This document shows, in pieces, positions 15,101 to 24,100 of a stretch of 64,000 bases of DNA (its first letter is position 1; each line of letters begins with the position of its first letter). A program made the position numbers and the translations under genes. This DNA is from Pezicula radicicola (lineage: Eukaryota; Ascomycota; Leotiomycetes; Helotiales; Dermateaceae). Where the stretch lies: assembly GCA_003008705.1 (NCBI GenBank), contig PDUO01000037.1, forward strand, positions 201,153 to 265,152, written 5' to 3'. The notes beneath the pieces are model-generated. The model did not search any database. It saw only the letters and a program-made list of their open reading frames with translations, and had not been told where the DNA came from.

Positions 15101-18100
15101 ATGATGTTACCTTTGGTGCCACTCTTATTGGCAGAAATGCCCCAGTTCTTGGCATTGAGAACATTGTCGGTCCGACAATCACCACAGTTCCCATCCGGGT
15201 TGTACTTGATCAAAGCCAGTCAATTTCCAACTATCTTGAAGTTATGCAAAACCAATCGACAAGTATGATGCCTTTCGAACATACCGGACTTCGCGCCATC
15301 AGACAACTTGGAACCGACTGTGAAGCTGCTTGCGATTTTCAAACACTACTAGTGGTGCAACCGCATTCCTCCGACGGATTGTCTAAGAGGCAACTCAATT
15401 TACAGTCTGTGTCAAAGGGGCAAGCTGGATTCTATACCTATCCCTTAGTCCTAGAGTGTACTTTAATGGAAGGCGAAATTGGCATTGTTGCACATTATGA
15501 CAAGGGCATCATCTCACACGCACACATGGATCGCATTTTATGCCAATTTGAGCACGTAATGAAGCAACTAACAGGGTCGGACAAGAGCCAGCCTTTGCGG
15601 AATCTCGACTTTCTCAGTCCCGAGGACAAAGCTCAAATTCTTCAATGGAACAAGACAGCTCTCGACGATTTAGATACTAGCGTCCAGGATATGGTTGAAA
15701 GGCAAGCGTCATTAAAGCCGAACTCAATCGCGATATCTTCTTGGGACGGAAGCTTCACATTCCACGAAGTTTGGAAACTGTCCTCCAAGGTTTCACAACA
15801 TCTCAGCAGGTTAGGAGTCGGTCCAGAGATTCTGGTTCCGCTTTGTTTCGATAAGTCAGCATGGGCGATCGTTGCCATGCTGGGGATTTTGAGAGCAGGA
15901 GGTGCTTGTGTTCCATTAGACCCAGCTCACCCCTCCAAACGTCTTCAGGCTATTATAAACACTACGCAAGCCAAAGTAGTCCTCACCACTGCAAAGTATC
16001 GGTCGCTCTTCCCAGGCGTTGACCATGTCGTAGAAATATGTCGAACAGCTGTCGATTCTATGACTGATACCCATTCGATAATTCCAAAAGTAACTTCTCG
16101 CAACGCAGCCATCGTTGTTTTTACCTCAGGTAGCACAGGTGTGCCTAAAGGCATTGTCTTAGAGCATCACGCTGTTTGTACTACTGCAAAGTATCAAGCT
16201 TCCTCTATGAAGATCACTGGAGATTCGCGAGTCTTCCAATTTGCCGCCTATACATTCGATATCAGTATCGGAGACATTGTATCCGCCCTTATACAGGGTG
16301 CTTGCCTCTGTATCCCTTCTGATTACGACAGAATGAACGATATTGCTGGAGCTATACAGAAAGCTGGAGCTACTTGGGCATGCCTTACGCCAACGGTGGC
16401 AAGTATGCTTCATCCTACAGAAGTTACAAGTCTCGAAGTACTTGTTCTTGCAGGAGAAGCCCCTGGGCAAGACTTGGTAACCACCTGGGCAGAGAAGGTC
16501 TGCTTGATAAACGCATATGGTCCAGCCGAAGGCACTATTTGGTCTACCTGTTGTACTGCCTTTAATACAACGACGCCGTCTACAAACATTGGGTATGGTC
16601 TCGGTACAACGGTGTGGATTGTTGATCAGGTGAATCATGACCTACTCTGCCCAATTGGCTCCGTAGGGGAATTATTAATTGAAGGGCCGAGCTTAGCTCG
16701 GGGGTACCTCCACGATCCTGAGAGAACTGCTACATCTTTCATCAAAAGTCCTGCATTTCTCCAAGAAAGTCAACGTGAGCGACAACGATTCTACAAAACG
16801 GGAGATTTGGTGCAGTATAATGAAGACGGCACTCTAAGGTTCCTAGGTCGAAAGGATACCCAAGTAAAGCTTCATGGCCTACGCATTGAGCTAGGTGAAA
16901 TCGAACACCATATAAAAGCCAACCTAGACATCGAAGATCTTGCTGTTGAGATGATCCAGACAGCTGATCACACTGAAGAATCTCATCTCGCCGTGTTCTT
17001 TACACTTAGCGATTCGCTTCTGATTCCTGAAACAGAAAATCACATCTTGGAGTTACCAGATACCTTCAGACAGAAGATTGCCATGTTAGAAGGATTGCTT
17101 GGCGATATTATGCCGTCATATATGGTTCCATCATTCTACATCCCACTAAGAAGCTTACCAATGACTGTTTCTGGCAAAATGGACCGACTAAAATTACGAC
17201 AAATCGGTGGATCTTTGGCCAGTGCAACACTACGTCGTTACACATTTACGGAAGAACAGAAACGGACCCCGTCGACACCCATGGAGAAGATGCTTCAACG
17301 ATTATGGGCCGAAGTCTTGAATTTATCTCCGGACACAATCGGTGCTGATGACAGCTTCTTCAGACTTGGAGGAGACTCTGTCGGCGCCATGCGATTGGTT
17401 GCTATAGCTCGCTCAAAAAATCTTTTCCTGTCTGTAGAAGACATATTCAAGAAACGGCGACTGTCGGAAATGTCTACAGTTTTGTCATCGATCGGCACGA
17501 ATGACGATGGGTCCTACCTCATAGTCCCATTTAGTCTATTGCATGACAAAAGCTCCATCGAAGAAATTTCAAAGCAGTGTGGCATTGAAATGAACATGAT
17601 ACAGGACGCATACCCTTGTACTTCACTTCAAGAAGGCCTCTTAGCACTTTCAGTGAAGCAACCAGGCTCTTACTTGAATCAAAACGTATTCAAAATTCCC
17701 AAAACCGTCGATGTAGGTCGCTTCTGCAATGCTTGGGAAGTAACTGTCCAAAATACGCCGATTCTTCGCACAAGAATCGTCTATACTCAGCATGAAGGGG
17801 CACTGCAAGCTGTAACCATGGAAAAGATCGTATGGAAAGAATGTCAAGATCTGGAGGAGTACCTCCACGAAGATCGCCAAAGATCTGTATCTTATGGCGG
17901 CCCTCTAACATCCTACGCTTTGATTCGGCAAGATTGTGGCCTGGACCAGGAAATTTACTTTGTCTGGACCATTCATCATGCCTTGTATGATGGCTGGAGT
18001 ATGCAGTTGATCATGAGGAGTGTGAAGGAAGCATATCAGTCTGAGTTGACGAGCAATCATGGTGTACCATTCAGCCGCTTCATAAAGCATGTTACAGATC

Positions 18101-21100
18101 TCGAGGATGATACAAGGAATAGGTACTGGAAGTCGCAACTTGAAAACTCACAATCGGGCTCATTCCCCATCGCTACTGGTCAAGCCTCCCAAGAAAGGGC
18201 CGAACAGATTTCGACAAGCTCCATAATATTGTCTCCATCTGATAGGGACGATATCACACAGTCAACTCTCCTTCGAGCAGCTTGGGCAATTTTAATCTCT
18301 CGTTACACTGAGAATAATGATGTCCTTTTCGGTGCAACTTTGAGTGGCCGGAATGCTCCAGTTCCAGGAATAGAGAATATTGTTGGCCCAACAATCACAA
18401 CAGTTCCTATCAGAGTTCAAGTAAACCCTCATCAATCAGTTGGAGAGTATCTGGATAATTTGCAGTCTCAAGCAAATGATATGATACCCTTCGAGCATAC
18501 TGGCCTCCGCAATATTCAACTTCTAGCGGCATGTGATTTTCAAAACTTATTAGTTGTGCAGCCACAGTCCTCACTGGGCATGTCTCAATCCTCTTCGTCA
18601 GATGCATTACCGTTGCAGATTGTTGCGAGAAAGCAACCTGGCTTTTACAATTACCGTCTGGTATTAGAGTGCAATGTGATGCATGAAGAGGTTGGCCTTG
18701 TTGCGTATTTCGACAGCAATATAATTTCGAAGACGCAAATGAACAGAATCTTGGCTCAATTCAGTACCGTCTTACAACAACTTGGGCATAGGGAGACATT
18801 AGTGGGAGATATAAACATGCTAAGCGATAAGGATATGGCACAATTACTGGAATGGAACGACGTCACTCTGGACGATTTCCAAGCTTGTGTCCACCACCTC
18901 ATCGAAGATACTGCTGCAAGCAATCCCCAAAGCGTTGCTGTTTCATCTTGGGATGGTGAACTTACATACAGACAACTTGATAGTTTGTCGAACAACTTGG
19001 CAAGACATTTGACAAAATTAGGTGTGGGTGTAGAGGTAATTGTGCCTCTGTGCTTTGATAAGTCGGTGTGGATGATAGTAGCAATATTAGCGGTCCTCAA
19101 GGCAGGAGGTGCATGTGTTGCCCTCGACCCATCACACCCGCTCCATCGTTTGAAGGGCATTATTGATGACACTAAGGCGCAGCTTGTCTTAGTTGGAGCC
19201 GGCCATGCAGAGCTGCTCGAGGGTCAGACAAGACAACTTTTCGTGGTGCAAGAAACAACAGTCAACTCGCTCCCAATCACTGAATCATCGCCTTCTACGA
19301 CCGTCAGCCCCACAAATCCAGCGTTTGTAGTATTTACTTCGGGCAGTACAGGAAAACCAAAGGGAATCGTTCTAGAGCACCACGCTGTATCTGCAACAGC
19401 TCGCGATCAAGCACAAAGTATGAAAATCAATTCTACGTCGAGAGTGTTTCAGTTCGCAGCATATACTTTTGACATCAGCATTGGCGACATTGTGTCAGCA
19501 CTTTGTCAAGGAGCCTGTTTATGTATACCTTCCGAGTCCGACAGAATGAACAACCTCGCAGAATCCATGCGAAAACTATCAATAGACTGGGCTTGCATTA
19601 CTCCAACTGTGGCTACAATGTTGCAACCAGCTGAAGTTCCAAGCCTAATGGTATTAGTGCTAGCTGGTGAGGCACCTAGGCAGGAGCTCGTATCAATGTG
19701 GTCAGAGAAAGTTCACCTTATTAATGCATATGGGCCAGCAGAGGGCACAATATGGTCTACTTGTCTCACCAAAGTAGAAAGGAATAGCCAATCCACTAAT
19801 ATTGGACGAGGCTTAGGAATGAAAACCTGGATTGTGGAACCAGAAAATCACAATCGCCTAGTCGCAGTTGGTTGCATTGGAGAGCTTCTAATCGAGGGCC
19901 CGAGCCTAGCTCGAGGATATCTCGATGCTAGTAAAACGAAGTCATCCTTCATTAATAGTCCGGCATGGGCTCAAAGAGACACCACAACGCAGTCACGAAC
20001 ATTTTACAAGACGGGCGATTTGGTTCAATACAATTTCGATGGAACCCTTAACTTCCACGGTCGAAAAGACACCCAAGTGAAGCTCAACGGCCGACGTATT
20101 GAGCTTGGAGAGATCGAATATCATCTGAAAGCCAACTTAGCTGAGAGCGAAGATGTTGCTGTAGAACTGGTCAAAAATGTCAGCCGTCCTGACAAGTCAT
20201 TCCTGGCAGCATTCGTGACGTCGGTGGACTCAGTACAAGCTTCTGATACCGTGCTTCTCAACCTGTCAGAGAATCAGCGGTCAAGATTAATGAAAATGGA
20301 CAGTCTTGTTATGGATACCCTGCCATTTTATATGGTCCCATCCATATACGTACCGCTGACGCACTTACCGTTGACTGCATCTGGCAAGTTAGATCGGCTA
20401 CAGCTTCGTCACCTTGGTGCTTCACTGTCAAGTGAGCAATTAAGCCAATATGTACTTGCAGAGGCAGCAAAAGAAGCACCATCGAGTGAGATGGAAAAGA
20501 TCCTTCAAGTTCTCTGGGCAGAAGTCCTCCAAGTGCACACTGATGCTATTGGGATTCAAGACAGCTTCTTCAGGCTCGGGGGAGACTCGGTGGCTGCTAT
20601 ACGGCTTGTAGCAGCGTGTCGTGCGCATAGTATTGAACTTGAAGTGGCGGACATCTTCCGCAATCCAATCTTAGGTGATATGGCTATTGCAGCGAGGGCA
20701 GAGCAGAATATCTCAACAACGGTAGCGCCATTTTCATTGCTTAAGAAAGGTGAATACTCTGCCAACATCCTTGATGAGATCGCAGGACAATGCGAGGTGC
20801 AGAGCGGAACGATACTAGATGCATACCCGTGCACTCCATTGCAGGCAGGTTTGATGGCTCTATCAATAACTCAACCAGGCGCCTATGTTAGCCAACACGT
20901 TTACCCTCTCCCATCTAGCGTAGACAAAGATCGATTCTGCAAAGCTTGGGAAACAACAGTAGAGACTACTGAGATTCTGCGAACAAGAATTGTTGATACG
21001 ACCGCGAGCGACTCACTAGCCGTGGTTCTTGCAGAAAAAGTCGCCTGGGAATCATCAACAATCCTGAAGCAATATCTTTACGAAGACCAGAGAAAACCCA

Positions 21101-24100
21101 TCCAATATGGGAAACCGCTAGCCCGCTATGCTATTGTTGAGGATGAAACGCAAGCTGTGTCTCGTTTTCACTTCGTGTGGACCATCCACCACTCTTTGTA
21201 CGACGGATGGAGTTTGCCACTAGTGTTGGAGAGAGTGAGTCTTGCATACGATGGAGCAACTCTTCCTGAGTCCGTGTCAATGGCAGGGTTCATCAGAACT
21301 CTTATGGACACTGATGCTGGTATACGAGACAATTTCTGGCGGTCAGCTCTGGCATATCCTACTGCCTCCAATTTCCCTCCTCGCCAACCTGCACAAGACC
21401 CGAGTAAGCGATCAGAGAAGACAATGTCACATACCGTCAATTTTGAAAGGAAACAAGCTAGCGGTATCACCCTGTCGACCATAATTCGGGCTGCCTGGGC
21501 AATTGTGGTTGCTCAATATTCAGATACTGATGACATTACGTTTGGCGTAACCCTGACAGGTCGTAACGCTGCTGTAGCAGGTGTGGATAAGATTATCGGG
21601 CCTACGATCACTACAGTGCCTGTGAGAGTGCAGCTGGATCGACAATTGCCAATTTCTGTCTTCCTTAGCAACTTACAGAATCAGGCAATCGATATGATTC
21701 CCTTCGAGCAAACGGGCCTTCAAAATATAAGACGACTTAATTCAGACACTCATACAGCATGCGACTTCCAGAATCTACTAGTCATACAACCATCTGTCAC
21801 ACGAGATACAGGTGTTTTTGAACAGCAAGGCTCAGGCTCGCCTCCGCAGGCGAACTTCCATACATATCCTATGGTCATTGGGTGCGGCTTGGCTGATGGT
21901 CAAGTGAATATCCAAGCGCATTTTGATATATGCCGTTTCTCGGAGACACAAATGACATTTTTGCTCCATCAATTTGAACACGTCATCCGGCAGCTAGCAA
22001 TGGGTTCAGGAGACCTAACCTTAGACAAAGTGGAGATATTTGCTCCCCATGACCACTACGAGCTTGAACGGTGGAACAGCGAAGCTGCAGAAAAGGTGCA
22101 ATCCTGCGCACATGAGCTCATTAGGCAGAGAGTGAAGGCATCGCCGGAGGCGCTCGCAATCGACGCGTGGGATGGTCAATTAAGTTACAAGAAACTTGAT
22201 CAGTATTCAGACCGCCTTGCATACCGCCTTATCAATCTTGGCGTTGGACCAGAATTCATAGTTCCTCTATGCTTTGAGAAGTCGGTCTGGGCCATAGTAG
22301 CCTTATTAGGTGTCATAAAAGCTGGCGGAGCTTTCGTTTTCCTGGATCCGTCTCATCCTATGCCGCGATTGGAGGAGATATTGCGGCAAGTCGACGCGAA
22401 ATTAATCTTAACATCGTCTTTATACTCCGAGAAATGGGCCTCTGCAGGTACAATGGATTACTTCGTGGTTAGCGACAAGTCTATCGAGGAATTGCCAATA
22501 CCAATTGGCGACTTGCCAACAAGAGCTACTCCCTCGAATGCTCTATATCTAATCTTTACATCTGGCAGTACTGGAAAGCCAAAGGGTTGTGTCATTGAGC
22601 ATGCTTCATTCTGCACAGGAGCTATGCAACAAGGAAAAATATCAAACATGACGGTTTCTAGCCGCGTCCTTCAGATCACATCATACAGTTTTGACGTCAG
22701 TATTTTTGAAATGATTACGGCACTCATATTTGGATCCTGCATCTGCGTTGCGGACCAAGAGTCTTTTAACAACGGCATAGCGTCTGTTATTAGAGACCTT
22801 CGGATTACCTGGACTTTCCTGACACCATCCCTTGTCAAAACAATATCCCCAGACGATATTCCCGGACTTGAACAACTAATATTGGGCGGAGAACCTTTGT
22901 CCAAGGTAGACATTGAGACATGGGCTCCACGGTTATGCCTTTCAAATGGATATGGTCCCAGCGAGTGTTCAATCGCAGCTACATCAAACCCGGGACTGAG
23001 TCCGGATGCAGATCCAACCAATATTGGTCGAGCAATGGGTGGTACGTGCTGGATTGTGTATCCATCCGATCACAGTCGACTAGCACCAATTGGCACCGTA
23101 GGAGAGCTGCTTGTGGAAGGCCCCATTCTGGCTCGAGGATATCTAAATGAGCCAGAGAAAACAGCAGCGTCGTTTATTCAAACACCCAAATGGGCCCAGA
23201 AATTCAGTTCCAAGCTATCTCCAAGGATGTACAAGACTGGAGATTTGGCTCGCTACAATCCCGACGGAACAATCCAGTTTATTGGACGAAAAGATGGGCA
23301 GATTAAGCTACGCGGCCAACGAATCGAGACTGGTGAGATTGAACATCATATTTCCGCTTTCCAGAATGTTAGAAATGTCGCTGTTATATTACCTTCAGCT
23401 GGGTATTGCAAAGAACGCCTTGTTGCAATTATGACCCTGAAAGACATTTCACAGTCCAAAGACCCTGTAACAGATATTGTCACGGTTGGTGGAGAACAGC
23501 GAGATCGAGTGAACCATTATGCGAAAGAGATAGCATCGTTTCTATCTGAGCAACTTCCTTCGTACATGGTCCCAACCTCCTGGATAATACTAGAAAAGAT
23601 GCCATTCTTGTCATCAGGCAAAACTGATCGTAGGAAAATCAAAATGTGGCTCGAGTGTATGGACGAGAAAGCATATTTCGTCCTTGAGGACCGAGAATTG
23701 CCACCAGAGCTTGATCCAGACGAGGTCATGGCTCTTGAAATTAGCAACATGGTTTCGAAACTTGTTTCTGCCGAGGTGTTAGGCGGCAGAGATATTGTGC
23801 TATCGCAGGCTGGGCTCGATTCGATTCAGACAGTCTCTCTCGCCAGGTCTATTCACAACAAATACGATATATCCCTCCCAATTCGGACCTATACTGGCAG
23901 CCACATAACCGTTCGAGGAATTGCGAAGGCGATCATGCAAGCGAAAAGTAATGACCAGTTTGATATGTCAAGCCAAGTCGACCTTCGTGCTGAGTTCTCG
24001 ACACTCCAGACTCGGCTTATTCAGACAACCGGTAATGTTCCAGTTTCGACAAATCCAAATATCAACGCGAAGTCGATTTTTCTTACTGGAGCAACGGGAT